The position numbers were made by a program, and so were the translations under genes. From Aphodosoma sp045658305 (GTDB lineage Bacteria > Bacteroidota > Bacteroidia > Bacteroidales > Paludibacteraceae): a stretch of 61,273 nucleotides of DNA. Positions 1 through 9,125 of the stretch are shown here, one piece after another. The notes beneath the pieces are model-generated. The model made no database searches, had not been told where the DNA came from, and saw nothing but the letters and a program-made list of their open reading frames with translations. Position 1 is the first letter of the stretch, and each line of letters starts with the position of its first letter. Where the stretch lies: the NCBI GenBank assembly GCA_045658305.1, contig JAZOUT010000116.1, forward strand, positions 1-61,273. Reading direction: 5' to 3'.

Positions 1-954
1 ACCTTTGCGGTCGATGAAACCACCGAGGAATGGAGTGAGCACCATTGCCAAGATAGGGAAGCAGCTGAAGTGTTGTGCACCGCTTGTGATATCGAGAGTT
101 TTGTTCAAGAAGTCAGGAGCATAGCGTTGGAATGGGAAGATAGCAGAGTAGTAGAGCACGCAAAGCAATGCCACCAACCAGAACATTTTGCTAGTGAAGA
201 TTTTGCCAAGGTCGCTGAATTTGAATTCTTCTTCAGAAGCCTCTTCTTTGAGTTCGCCAGCAGCTTCGAGTTGTTTGTCGAATTTGCGGTCCATAATGAC
301 GAATACGAAGTAGAAGATAAGACCAATCATAAGCAATACAGCGCCGAACAATACAGGAGCAGACACTGATTTACCAAAGCTATTTGACACCATAGGAGCG
401 AGCCACATAGCAGCGATCACACCAAGACGAGCGATAGACATCTCCAAGCCCATAGCCATAGCCATCTCTTTGCCTTTGAACCATTTAGCGATAGCTTTAG
501 ATACTGTAGTACCAGCCATTTCGCAACCACAACCGAAAATCATAAAGCCAAGGCAAGAGAGTTTGGCAGAAGCAGGAAGAGCAACCCACCAAGAGCCGAG
601 CCATGATTCGAGACCAGTGCCAACGAAATATTCGCTCATAGCATAGAATTTGATGCAAGCACCGATAACCATCAATGATGCAGAGAGAAGACCAGTGAAA
701 CGGATACCCATCTTGTCGAGGATGATACCAGCAAAGATGAGGAAGAAACAGAATACGTTAAGGAAGTATTCTGATGCAGCGTATGTACCGAAAGTACTGC
801 TGTCCCAACCGAGAGTAGTGTCGAGAAGTTCTTTAAGTGGAGAGAGCATGTCCACAAACATGTAGGCAAAGAACATCATCAAAGCGATGAGAATCAATGC
901 CGACCAACGAGCGATGAACGAGTCGTTGATGAATTGTTGAATTTTTTGAGTCAT
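1..954 (-). CDS. MFS transporter, N-terminal part (runs off the window)
   Basis: The reverse strand reads open from an ATG at 952-954 to the window edge, giving 318 residues with no stop. The protein begins MTQKIQQFINDSF and has hydrophobic segments alternating with short charged loops, about nine membrane spans in the visible part. A charged cytoplasmic loop near residues 220-245 (KFDKQLEAAGELKEEA) divides the two halves, as in the major facilitator superfamily. The short motif DKMGIR after an early helix and DRKG at the visible end resemble the MFS loop signatures. The substrate cannot be told. A Bacteroidota-type promoter lies about 60 bases upstream. Codon use is strongly biased, suggesting high expression. 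The 3' end, probably another 80-120 codons, is missing. Confidence 0.8.
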   Translation of the reverse strand, partial: MTQKIQQFINDSFIARWSALILIALMMFFAYMFVDMLSPLKELLDTTLGWDSSTFGTYAASEYFLNVFCFFLIFAGIILDKMGIRFTGLLSASLMVIGACIKFYAMSEYFVGTGLESWLGSWWVALPASAKLSCLGFMIFGCGCEMAGTTVSKAIAKWFKGKEMAMAMGLEMSIARLGVIAAMWLAPMVSNSFGKSVSAPVLFGAVLLMIGLIFYFVFVIMDRKFDKQLEAAGELKEEASEEEFKFSDLGKIFTSKMFWLVALLCVLYYSAIFPFQRYAPDFLNKTLDITSGAQHFSCFPILAMVLTPFLGGFIDRKG

Positions 955-1015
955 TGTTTTTTTTATAGTTTTTGATTAGTATTATAGACTTGATATAGTA
1001 TCTGTATAATAACGT

Positions 1016-1048
1016 GCAAAGGTACAAAAAAATATTTATACTAGCAAA
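1016..1048 (-). promoter_or_regulatory. Bacteroidota promoter for the MFS gene
   Basis: Minus strand: TTTGC at 1044-1048, 19 bases, then TACCTTTGC at 1016-1024. This matches the sigma-ABfr consensus TTTG-N19/20-TAnnTTTG. The ATG lies about 60 bases further on. Confidence 0.7.
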
Positions 1049-1051
1049 AAA

Positions 1052-1091
1052 AAACATAAAAACGAGATAATTTTATCTCGTTTTTATGTTT
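1052..1091 (-). terminator. Terminator of trxA
   Basis: Perfect 19-base arms (1052-1070 and 1073-1091) separated by two bases, with an A/T-rich base and a GC-richer tip (ACGAGATAA/TTATCTCGT). It lies 22 bases after the trxA stop and directly upstream of the MFS promoter. The symmetric A/T tails could let it work in both directions. Confidence 0.8.
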
Positions 1092-1112
1092 ATACAAAAC
1101 TTTAAAATAGGA

Positions 1113-1433
1113 TTAAAGAATTTCGTCGATGATAGCAGTAATTTTTGCTTCAGATGTAGCACCAACGATTTTTTTACCAGGAACCATTTCTCCGTTTTTG
1201 AAGAAAAGGATAGTTGGTACTGAACGGATTGCAAATTCTTCTGTTGTCTCAGGAGATTCTTCGATATCTACTTTACCAACAGCAGCACGACCTTCGTAAG
1301 CTGTTGCGATTTTGTCGATAACTGGTTGGAGTGATTTACATGGACCGCACCATGCAGCACCAAAATCTACTACAACTACTGCGTTGTTAGCTAAAACTTC
1401 TTTGAAGTTAGCATCTGTAATGTGTAATGCCAT
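1113..1433 (-). CDS. trxA: Thioredoxin
   Basis: A 106-residue cytosolic thioredoxin, the usual family length. The redox motif WCGPC is at residues 28-32. The following KSLQP, the central ATAYEGRAAVGKVDIEE strand and the cis-proline site SVPT all fit. It passes electrons from thioredoxin reductase to ribonucleotide reductase and other disulfide substrates. Both partners are in this window (trxB at 47.3-48.3 kb, nrdJ at 50.4-52.9 kb) but are not linked to it. It is a single-gene unit with its own promoter (TAnnTTTGC at 1541-1549) and a strong terminator. Its roughly 110-base leader contains 7-bp periodic repeats. Confidence 0.97.
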   Translation of the reverse strand: MALHITDANFKEVLANNAVVVVDFGAAWCGPCKSLQPVIDKIATAYEGRAAVGKVDIEESPETTEEFAIRSVPTILFFKNGEMVPGKKIVGATSEAKITAIIDEIL

Positions 1434-1439
1434 AATTTT

Positions 1440-1490
1440 AAGTTTAGTTATTAGTGATTAATTATAAGTTATTAGTGATTGTTTTTTAGC
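1440..1490. repeat. Heptad-periodic repeat in the trxA leader
   Basis: Units such as ttattag, tgattaa, ttataag, ttattag repeat with a 7-base period directly in front of the trxA start. The same style recurs upstream of several other genes here (for example 26415-26450, 44376-44425, 48285-48306). Confidence 0.6.
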
Positions 1491-1540
1491 ATGATGAATA
1501 ATTGTGTATTATGTATCGTGCATCAAGTTTTATCAGTTTT

Positions 1541-1549
1541 GCAAAGGTA
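1541..1549 (-). promoter_or_regulatory. Promoter -7 box of trxA
   Basis: Minus strand TACCTTTGC, an exact match to TAnnTTTG, about 107 bases upstream of the trxA ATG. The -33 element is weak here. Confidence 0.55.
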
Positions 1550-1604
1550 ACTATTTTAATTTATAATTATACCTTTTGAAATCATAAAATTTGTTAAATT
1601 TTTA

Positions 1605-4600
1605 TTATTCGATTTCCTTTTTTGTATTTTTGTTGTTATTAATCCAAAATTTTATAGATCCTTCTTTTTCTAAAATTTCTAATTCGTTGATTAATTGATT
1701 TGTTGGATTGATATGAATTTTTTTTGATCTTAAACTAATATTGCTACTACTTTCAGGGTCATATACTTCAAGGAATAATTCAGTATCGCCATTATTTACG
1801 TCTAATATTTCTAATAATTTGTGGGTTAGTTCGGTATTTATTCTACCTAATTGTAGTGCGATTGTAATTTTTTTAACGAGTTTAGTAGCAACATTTTCCA
1901 ATAATTCCATTTTAAGAATTTTTGTTTCGAATTCTTTAGGTATGTTATCATCCTTTTTAGGTGCAAATTTCCAATCGCTACCACGCTCTTGTGTTTTTAC
2001 GATTATGGCGACAAATAGATTTTCCTTTAAATAGTTGCGATAAGCAGTATAGTCGTTACCGAATAGAGGAAATTCGTAACTACCAGTGTAGTCTTGTAGA
2101 GTAAGTATTCCGAAAGGTGTACTTTTTTTTGTCATACCTTCGCGACATGCAGTAACAATACCCGCCACGGTGAATGTTTTAGCATCTCTATTCTTTTTTA
2201 TATCATCGATTTGATTCAAATTGACGCATGCATATTGAATAGGTACACGATATTGGTCAAGTGGGTGAGACGAGAGGAATATGCCAACGTATTCTTTCTC
2301 TTTGCCAAGTCGTTCGAGTGTTGACCAAGGTTCTGTTTTTGGTATTTCAGGTTTAGGTATTTCGAGAGTTTCGTCATCAAATCCGCCGAACAATGAATTA
2401 GTATTCATTTGTTTGTCTTGTTGATAACGGTTGCCATATCGAATTAGGGTTTCGAGGGTTTGTTCGCCTTTAGAATTTAGAGCAAAATATTGTTCACGAG
2501 TTACATCTTCGAAGCAGTCGAATGCACCTGATAGCGCTAAAGATTCGATAGTTTTTTTGTTGCAAGCAGTTAGGTTTACTCGTTCAAGGAAGTCGAATAT
2601 TGATTTGAACGCACCATTGTTTTTACGTTCATTTACAATACTTTCGACCGCACCTTCTCCCACACCTTTCACACCTCCAAGACCAAATCTAATCTCACCT
2701 TTTTGATTTACAGTAAAGTAGAGTTCAGATTCGTTTACATCAGGACCTTTTACAAGTAATCCCATATTTTTACATTCGTCCATAAATTTAGTTACGTCCG
2801 AGATGTTGTCTTTGTTGCGAGTGAGGTTGGCTGCCATAAATTCGGCAGGGAAGTGAGCTTTAAGGTATGCAGTTTGATATGATACCCATGAGTAGCATGT
2901 AGCATGCGATTTGTTGAATGCGTATGAAGCAAACTTTTCCCAGTCAGCCCAAATTTTTTCGAGTTTAACGGGGTCGTGACCATTGCCTTGACCTTGAGCA
3001 ATAAATTTAGGTTTCATTTGGTCAAGTTTGTCGCGCAATTTCTTACCCATAGCTTTACGTAAAGCATCCGATTCGCCACGCGTGAAATTTGCTAATAGAC
3101 GCGAGAGAAGCATCACTTGCTCTTGATATACTGTAATACCGTAAGTATCTTTGAGATACATTTCCATGCAGTCTAAGTCATATTCAATAGGTTCGCGACC
3201 ATGCTTACGCGCAATAAACTGCGGAATATAATCCATCGGACCAGGACGATACAAGGCATTCATCGCAATAAGGTCTTCAAATACAGAAGGTTGCAACTCC
3301 TTTAAATACTTTTGCATACCAGGAGACTCGAATTGGAATGTACCAATAGTGCGTCCTTCGCTATATAACTTATAAGTTTCGGCATCGTCGATAGGTATTT
3401 TGTCTATATCAATGTCGATATCTTTTGATTTTTTGATATTGCGCAATGCCTCTTTGATGATTGACAATGTTTTCAACCCCAAAAAGTCCATCTTAATCAA
3501 ACCCACCGATTCAATCACCGACCCCTCATATTGCGTAACGAGCATATCTTCGTTGGTGTCTTTATCCTGAGCTGTCGATAGAGGAGCAAATTTCTTAAGA
3601 TCATCAGCACCAATGATTACACCGCAAGCATGCACACCAGTCTGGCGCACAGTGCCTTCGAGCATTTCGGCATACTTTAGAGTATCGGCAAGATTGCGGT
3701 CTTCGCCGTTACGAGCTTCAGCTAATTCAGGGACGTATTTAAGGCAGTTTTTGATATTTACTTTAGGTACTTTACCTGTTTTTGGATCGGCTTTATCATC
3801 CCCAAATTTGTCGGGAATTAATCCTGTTAAACGGTTGACATCAGGTAGTGGAACATTTTGTACACGACCGACATCTTTAATTGACGATTTTGTAGCCATT
3901 GTACCATATGTAATAATGTGTGCCACCTTTTCTTTACCATATTTTTCAGTCACCCAACGCAACACCTCGCCACGACCATCATCGTCGAAGTCTATATCGA
4001 TATCGGGCAATGAAATACGGTCAGGATTCAAGAAACGCTCAAACAGCAAGTCATATTTCAATGGGTCTATATCAGTGATTTTCAAACAATATGCCACCAC
4101 CGAACCTGCTGCCGAACCACGACCTGGACCAACCGATACCCCCATACCGCGCGCAGCAGATATGAAGTCTTGCACAATCAAAAAGTAACCAGGGAAACCC
4201 ATTGTTTTCATAATATGTAGCTCAAACACAATGCGTTCCATCGTGTCGTCTGGCACAGGGTCGCCATAGCGCATTTTTGCTCCATCAAGAGCGAGTTTGC
4301 GAAGATAATCTGCTTCTAGTTTAATACGATACAATCGCTCGTATCCGCCAATGGCCTTTATCTTCTTTTCTGCATCTTCTTGGCTCATCACCACCTCGCC
4401 CTTTTCGTTGCGAGTAAACTCATTGAAAAGGTCTTCGTGACTGAATTTTTGGCGATACTCCTCTTCCGTGCCAAATTCGGCAGGGATGTCGAACATAGGC
4501 ATAATAGGACCGCGGTCGAGACTATATACCTCCACTTTGTCGGCAATCTCCATCGTATTAGCCAATGCTTCAGGTACATCGGCAAATATCTCTGCCATTT

Positions 4601-5531
4601 CTTCTGGGGTTTTCAACCACTCTTGTTTTGTGTAGCGCATACGATTTGGATCGTCAAGGTCTTTGCCTGTCGAAAGACAGATTAAGCGGTCGTGAGCCTC
4701 GGCGTGTTCCTCTTCTACAAAGTGCACATCGTTAGTGGCAATCACCTTGGTATTAGTCTTTTCAGCTAATTCAAGTATTTTTTTATTTACTTGTTTTTGG
4801 CGTTGATATACGTTTTGGTCGGCTCCAGGTTTGTCTGTCTTATGGCGTTGGATTTCGAGATAATAGTCGTCGCCAAACACCTCTTTAAACCACATAATGC
4901 TCTTTTCTGCTTCATCCATATTGCCGGCTATGATGTGTTGTGGTATTTCGCCACCCAAGCAAGCCGAGCATACGATAAGTCCCTCGCTATGAGCCTTAAG
5001 TATCTCTTTATCAATACGCGGGCGACGATAGTATCCATCAATCCAAGCCATTGATATTATTTTGCAGAGGTTTTCATAGCCTTTAGGGTTTTTAGCCAAA
5101 AGCACTAAGTGATAGCCTGATGCATCTACAATCTGTTCTTTACCATTTTCAGGATTTATAGTTTTAAAATCCTTGTCTTTATTGTGCAAAGAACGACGTG
5201 CACAGTAAGCTTCACAACCAATGATAGGTTTGAAGTATTCTTTTTCTTTTGCTTCAATTTGCGCTTTTATCTCATTAACGCTATCCCAATTGCATATCTC
5301 TTCGGCTTTTTTTAGCTCTTTTTGAAGTGCTTTAATAGCATCTTTAACCTTTCCGTTAACCTTAGCGGCAGTGTCAACTAATTCTTTGATACCAAACATA
5401 TTACCATGGTCGGTAATAGCAATGGCATTCATCCCAGTGCGCTTGCATTTATCGATAAGGTCGCCCACTTTCGACATCCCATCAAGGATAGAATAGTGAG
5501 TATGTACGTGTAAGTGTGTGAATTGAATCAT
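1605..5531 (-). CDS. dnaE: DNA polymerase III subunit alpha
   Basis: A 1308-residue replicative polymerase subunit. The N-terminal PHP domain starts at FTHLHVHTHYSILDG (about residues 4-18). The palm holds the metal-binding motif PDIDIDFDDDGR (around residue 508), preceded by the fingers-type GRGSAAGS. The YRPGPMDYIPQFIARKHG segment and the KSHATCYSWVSYQTAYLKAHFPAEF region match DnaE closely. The C-terminal third contains the helix-hairpin-helix and OB-fold regions. The length is slightly above E. coli DnaE, and the TLERLGKEKEYVGIFLSSHP region is present. The start chosen, MIQFTHLHVHTH, is the one conserved in the family. No strong promoter was seen in the 97 bases before it, so it may share transcripts with the upstream acyltransferase. 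Confidence 0.98.
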   Translation of the reverse strand: MIQFTHLHVHTHYSILDGMSKVGDLIDKCKRTGMNAIAITDHGNMFGIKELVDTAAKVNGKVKDAIKALQKELKKAEEICNWDSVNEIKAQIEAKEKEYFKPIIGCEAYCARRSLHNKDKDFKTINPENGKEQIVDASGYHLVLLAKNPKGYENLCKIISMAWIDGYYRRPRIDKEILKAHSEGLIVCSACLGGEIPQHIIAGNMDEAEKSIMWFKEVFGDDYYLEIQRHKTDKPGADQNVYQRQKQVNKKILELAEKTNTKVIATNDVHFVEEEHAEAHDRLICLSTGKDLDDPNRMRYTKQEWLKTPEEMAEIFADVPEALANTMEIADKVEVYSLDRGPIMPMFDIPAEFGTEEEYRQKFSHEDLFNEFTRNEKGEVVMSQEDAEKKIKAIGGYERLYRIKLEADYLRKLALDGAKMRYGDPVPDDTMERIVFELHIMKTMGFPGYFLIVQDFISAARGMGVSVGPGRGSAAGSVVAYCLKITDIDPLKYDLLFERFLNPDRISLPDIDIDFDDDGRGEVLRWVTEKYGKEKVAHIITYGTMATKSSIKDVGRVQNVPLPDVNRLTGLIPDKFGDDKADPKTGKVPKVNIKNCLKYVPELAEARNGEDRNLADTLKYAEMLEGTVRQTGVHACGVIIGADDLKKFAPLSTAQDKDTNEDMLVTQYEGSVIESVGLIKMDFLGLKTLSIIKEALRNIKKSKDIDIDIDKIPIDDAETYKLYSEGRTIGTFQFESPGMQKYLKELQPSVFEDLIAMNALYRPGPMDYIPQFIARKHGREPIEYDLDCMEMYLKDTYGITVYQEQVMLLSRLLANFTRGESDALRKAMGKKLRDKLDQMKPKFIAQGQGNGHDPVKLEKIWADWEKFASYAFNKSHATCYSWVSYQTAYLKAHFPAEFMAANLTRNKDNISDVTKFMDECKNMGLLVKGPDVNESELYFTVNQKGEIRFGLGGVKGVGEGAVESIVNERKNNGAFKSIFDFLERVNLTACNKKTIESLALSGAFDCFEDVTREQYFALNSKGEQTLETLIRYGNRYQQDKQMNTNSLFGGFDDETLEIPKPEIPKTEPWSTLERLGKEKEYVGIFLSSHPLDQYRVPIQYACVNLNQIDDIKKNRDAKTFTVAGIVTACREGMTKKSTPFGILTLQDYTGSYEFPLFGNDYTAYRNYLKENLFVAIIVKTQERGSDWKFAPKKDDNIPKEFETKILKMELLENVATKLVKKITIALQLGRINTELTHKLLEILDVNNGDTELFLEVYDPESSSNISLRSKKIHINPTNQLINELEILEKEGSIKFWINNNKNTKKEIE

Positions 5532-5534
5532 AAT

Positions 5535-5625
5535 TAATTTGAAAGTCTACAGTCAACGGTCTAAGGTCAACAGATTATCTCTATCAGTCGACCATTGGCT
5601 GTTGTCTGTTGACACGACTGAAGGG
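5535..5625. repeat. Heptad-periodic and inverted repeats upstream of dnaE
   Basis: Units agtctac, agtcaac, ggtctaa, ggtcaac follow a 7-base period. A related inverted copy (tctgttgac) lies near 5605. No gene is present between the dnaE start and the stop of the acyltransferase. Confidence 0.5.
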
Positions 5626-5628
5626 AGT

Positions 5629-7494
5629 TTAAAACTGAAAATAAATAAAGGCTTGTAGGTCGGCAGTGATGAATTGATAGACGATGAATACTACTGCTAC
5701 AACGAGTATAGCCATTACGGGTAGAGGCAGTAGTGCGAAGTTGATACGGTACCAGCGTTTCCAACGTACGGGTAACCAATGGATTATCATGCCGATGATG
5801 AATAATACGAACACCTTCCAATATCCGAGACAGATGTCAGGCACTACCTCTAAGTTCCAAGCCGAACCCATTTGGTGTACCATATTTTTGGCCGTGTTCC
5901 AAGCATGCTCGTTGGCTAGATCAGGATCGAGATTTGAACCCGAACGGAAGAATAATCGTGTGAAACTAATGAAAATAAATGTTTGAAATATCCCCCAAAC
6001 GTTTCCAATAGTAGAATCCGATTTAATTGTGCATTTGTGCATTGTGCATTTGTTGTATATCCAACGGATTAATGTTCCAAACGCTATAATTCCACACCAA
6101 ACGGCAAGCACATTCCATATTGGCGCAGGGGCTAAATAAGTCAATCCAACGAGTAGGGCAGCGACCAATGCCACCATCAGCATTTTTATGTTCATAGACC
6201 ATCCGCGCCAAATCTTATAGATGAGCATACCCACGCCATTTAGTCCACCCCAAATCATAAAGTTGAAACTTGCTCCGTGCCAAAGTCCGCCTAAGAGCAT
6301 AGTAATCATCATATTGAGGTTGGTGATGATTTTGTTGCGACGTTCAGGTCTAACAATACCCCAAATCACGATACCCAAAGCAATGCCAAGCACTATGACG
6401 GCAATGATTATGCTACCTGAGAGCAATATCCCTATGGCTGCGATAGCAACAATCCAAAAGAACGTGCCAAACGTTGCATTGCGATTACGGCCGAGTGGGA
6501 TGTAGAGATAATGTTGCAACCAGCGCGAGAGCGATATGTGCCAACGTTTCCTAAAGTTGCTCGCATTTGGTGCTTTGTATGGCGAGTTGAAGTTTTGAGG
6601 TAGGTAGAATCCCATAATCATTGCTACGCCAATGGCGATGTCGGTATAGCCTGAAAAGTCGGCATATACTTGTAATGAGTAGATAAATAGAGCCATAAGG
6701 TTTTCGAATCCGGAGAATAGCATTGGATTGTCGAAAACACGATCGATGAAATTGACTGCGAGGTAGTCGCTGAGTATTATTTTTTTTGCTAAACCATTGA
6801 GTATCCAAAATATAGCTATGCCGAATTGGCGGCGACCGAGGAAGTATGGTTTATAGATTTGTGGTATGAATTCGGCTGCGCGTACTATAGGACCTGCTAC
6901 AAGTTGAGGAAAGAAAGAGACATAAAAACCATAGTCTAGAACATTCTTTACAGGAGCTATACGACGACGATATACATCCATTGTGTAACTGATAGTTTGG
7001 AATGTATAGAACGAAATACCTACAGGTAGAATGATTTGGTCAACACTAAAACGGTTTGAGCCTGTTATGGCGTTACCTATTGTGGCAAAATAGTCGTAAA
7101 CTTGAAATGTTGTACCAAAGAGTGAATTGACGAGGTCAATGAAGAAGTAGGAGTATTTGAAATAGCTGAGTACTAATAGGTTGATACAAATACTAAGACC
7201 TACGAATAGTTTGCGATGTAACTCTTTGTCGGAGCGATAGACGAGTTTGGCTATAAAGAAGTCGGATATAGTGGCAAATATGAGTAGTAGAACGAATAGT
7301 CCGCTTGTTTTGTAGTAGAAGAATAGGCTGACGATAAATAGGAAAGTATTGCGTAGCAGGCGTTTAGAGTGTATCAATGAAAATATAGCAAAGACAATAG
7401 CAAAGAATGCCCAAAAATAGAATTGGGTGAAAAGCAGTGGCGAATTTTCGTCAAAAGCAAATGTCTTTGATAAAAAAGATAGTATTAAATCCAT
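5629..7494 (-). CDS. MBOAT family membrane O-acyltransferase (AlgI-like)
   Basis: A 621-residue polytopic membrane protein of the MBOAT family. The invariant histidine is His406 in GGLWHGASFNF, and the upstream RKRWHISLSRWLQHYLYIPLGRNR segment is the classic AlgI/DltB/PatA signature. It should move acetyl groups across the inner membrane for O-acetylation of a cell-envelope polymer. The two SGNH-domain proteins directly upstream on the same strand are the usual acetyl-transfer partners. The polymer (exopolysaccharide, peptidoglycan or other) cannot be deduced. One oddity: the codons for NKCTMHKCTIKS (about 6024-6053) come from gtgcatt-like repeats resembling the intergenic heptad repeats. That stretch lies in a loop and is probably a tolerated expansion. 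Confidence 0.93.
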   Translation of the reverse strand: MDLILSFLSKTFAFDENSPLLFTQFYFWAFFAIVFAIFSLIHSKRLLRNTFLFIVSLFFYYKTSGLFVLLLIFATISDFFIAKLVYRSDKELHRKLFVGLSICINLLVLSYFKYSYFFIDLVNSLFGTTFQVYDYFATIGNAITGSNRFSVDQIILPVGISFYTFQTISYTMDVYRRRIAPVKNVLDYGFYVSFFPQLVAGPIVRAAEFIPQIYKPYFLGRRQFGIAIFWILNGLAKKIILSDYLAVNFIDRVFDNPMLFSGFENLMALFIYSLQVYADFSGYTDIAIGVAMIMGFYLPQNFNSPYKAPNASNFRKRWHISLSRWLQHYLYIPLGRNRNATFGTFFWIVAIAAIGILLSGSIIIAVIVLGIALGIVIWGIVRPERRNKIITNLNMMITMLLGGLWHGASFNFMIWGGLNGVGMLIYKIWRGWSMNIKMLMVALVAALLVGLTYLAPAPIWNVLAVWCGIIAFGTLIRWIYNKCTMHKCTIKSDSTIGNVWGIFQTFIFISFTRLFFRSGSNLDPDLANEHAWNTAKNMVHQMGSAWNLEVVPDICLGYWKVFVLFIIGMIIHWLPVRWKRWYRINFALLPLPVMAILVVAVVFIVYQFITADLQAFIYFQF

Positions 7495-7499
7495 CGTAT

Positions 7500-7546
7500 T
7501 ATTAGTTGAGAGTTTAGAGGTTGGGGCTTAGAGTTGAGAATTTATT
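7500..7546. repeat. Heptad-periodic repeat upstream of the MBOAT gene
   Basis: Units tttagag, gttgggg, cttagag, ttgagaa follow a 7-base period between the MBOAT start and the stop of the SGNH gene. Confidence 0.5.
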
Positions 7547-7551
7547 AGTTT

Positions 7552-9012
7552 TTAATTTTTGTATAGCCATTCGTATATGATGGCGTTGTAGAGCATGTCG
7601 CCGAGGAGGTTGTAGCCTGGGATGAGGAAGTGAACTCGGTCTTTGTTGGCAAGTCCGACTTCGTTCCACACAGATATAGAGCCGAGTCCGCCCATTATTT
7701 CGTATAAATCCCATACTGCAGCGTTGTGTTGTTCAGCTAGTTCGTGCATTGCTTGCTGTACGAGTGCGGTGTTTTTGTTGAGTCCATAACTCCGACGACC
7801 TACACGCACTACGCAGTCGTTGTTTGTGATGAATATTATGGCACAGTTGGGATTTACGGCATATATTTTTGACAATAGTTGATTATAGCGTGTTTTGAAT
7901 GTTTCTTTGCTGAATCTGCCGTATTCTACGTTTGCATCATTTACTCCGATTGCCATGATTGCTAGGTCTGGTTTGATGAATGTCATTTGCTCTTCAAACT
8001 TTTCGCATCGTAGCCATGATTGTAGTGAGGCTCCATTTACGCCCATTGAGTGATAGGTGATACCATTGAAATCGTTTTCGGGCAAGAGTCCCATTATTGA
8101 GAATTTCCAGTTGGTGTTGGTTGTGCAGTATTCGTTGGTAGGTGATTGTATATTGTCAGATTCGAGACCTATATCAAGTTGATAAGAGTTGAGAATTGAG
8201 AGTTGAGAGTTGAGAGTTTGAGCACTATCTTTCTCATTGTATATTTTTTCTAATTCGAGAGAAAGAGAATTTTGTATAGAGTCTTTTATATTAATAAATT
8301 GTGAGTTATACTTGTTGTAAAGACGGTCGAAATCAGAGGTTTTGCCTAATGCGATTGTGCCTTTTTCTGCAAAGTTGTTTAGGTAGAATACGAATGTGCT
8401 ATCTTCGTAGATTGATGGTATTGTGTCGTTTCCGATGATTAGGATTGGCATTAGTTGTTTGTCGCCGAGAGAGGCAAATAGGCGTAGTTTGTTGTATTTC
8501 CAATTGGTGTTAAATTCTTGGGGGTTGAGGTTGAATGTGATTGAGCTATTTAAGTCGTTGGTAGATATAGTGTAGCCCATCATGCCAAGTGTTTCGGTAA
8601 CGGGTGGGCGAGAGTTTTGGCAACGTTTCCATTCGCCAGAGTATTTTATTTCGAAATTTTTAGGGTTGTTGGTACGTGCTGCTGAATATGGAAATATGGC
8701 TCCACGTTCGCCACCGAAGCCTGGAAGTATGTTTGAAAAATTCATGCGCATTCGGTTTGGGAATACGCCTGCTTGGATGTGTGAGCCTCCGATGTGTACG
8801 ATGTTGATTTCGTTGTTGCCCCAAAGTGCGAGTGAGTCTAATTTGTCAAAAAAGGTGTTTAATTTGTTTGAGTCGCCTTTGAGTATTAGTTTGTTTGCAT
8901 CGTAATTAATACAATCGTAGTGTGGCAATTGACGCATTAGAGGATACGTTTGCGCAAATGAATTTAGTAGTATGGTTATGGTTGATAATAATGTAAATAT
9001 AAATCGATTCAT
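7552..9012 (-). CDS. SGNH/GDSL hydrolase-like protein, O-acetylation partner
   Basis: A 486-residue protein with an N-terminal signal peptide (cleavage near NSFAQ) and a split SGNH domain. Block I is IVHIGGSHIQ with Ser77. Block III is IMAIGVNDAN. Block V is KDRVHF with Asp458 and His461. A roughly 200-residue beta-rich insert sits between blocks I and III, as in AlgX/DltD-type acetyltransferases. It probably acts in the periplasm, receiving acetyl groups from the MBOAT partner 58 bases downstream. Residues around TLNSQLSILNSYQL are encoded by tandem 7-mers (about 8189-8218) of the same ctcaact family seen between genes. This looks like an in-frame repeat expansion inside the insert. Confidence 0.87.
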   Translation of the reverse strand: MNRFIFTLLSTITILLNSFAQTYPLMRQLPHYDCINYDANKLILKGDSNKLNTFFDKLDSLALWGNNEINIVHIGGSHIQAGVFPNRMRMNFSNILPGFGGERGAIFPYSAARTNNPKNFEIKYSGEWKRCQNSRPPVTETLGMMGYTISTNDLNSSITFNLNPQEFNTNWKYNKLRLFASLGDKQLMPILIIGNDTIPSIYEDSTFVFYLNNFAEKGTIALGKTSDFDRLYNKYNSQFINIKDSIQNSLSLELEKIYNEKDSAQTLNSQLSILNSYQLDIGLESDNIQSPTNEYCTTNTNWKFSIMGLLPENDFNGITYHSMGVNGASLQSWLRCEKFEEQMTFIKPDLAIMAIGVNDANVEYGRFSKETFKTRYNQLLSKIYAVNPNCAIIFITNNDCVVRVGRRSYGLNKNTALVQQAMHELAEQHNAAVWDLYEIMGGLGSISVWNEVGLANKDRVHFLIPGYNLLGDMLYNAIIYEWLYKN

Positions 9013-9125
9013 TGGTTCATTTTTTTGTTAAATACACACTGTGAGTGGTGGTGGTTTTCTTGCTTGAAGGTTGCTTGAAGGTTGCTGTTGGGTAGGGTTG
9101 TGGTATACACAATGAGAGTGTGTAT
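9013..9125. repeat. Intergenic stretch with 11-bp repeats (9060-9092)
   Basis: Between the two SGNH genes. Three 11-base units, ttgcttgaagg, ttgcttgaagg, ttgctgttggg, run from 9060 to 9092. A related array is at 45401-45444. No gene or clear promoter seen. Confidence 0.65.

Noticed and set aside
3613..4188. 191-codon open frame antisense to dnaE
   Set aside because: It is the mirror of strongly conserved dnaE palm codons. No independent signals.
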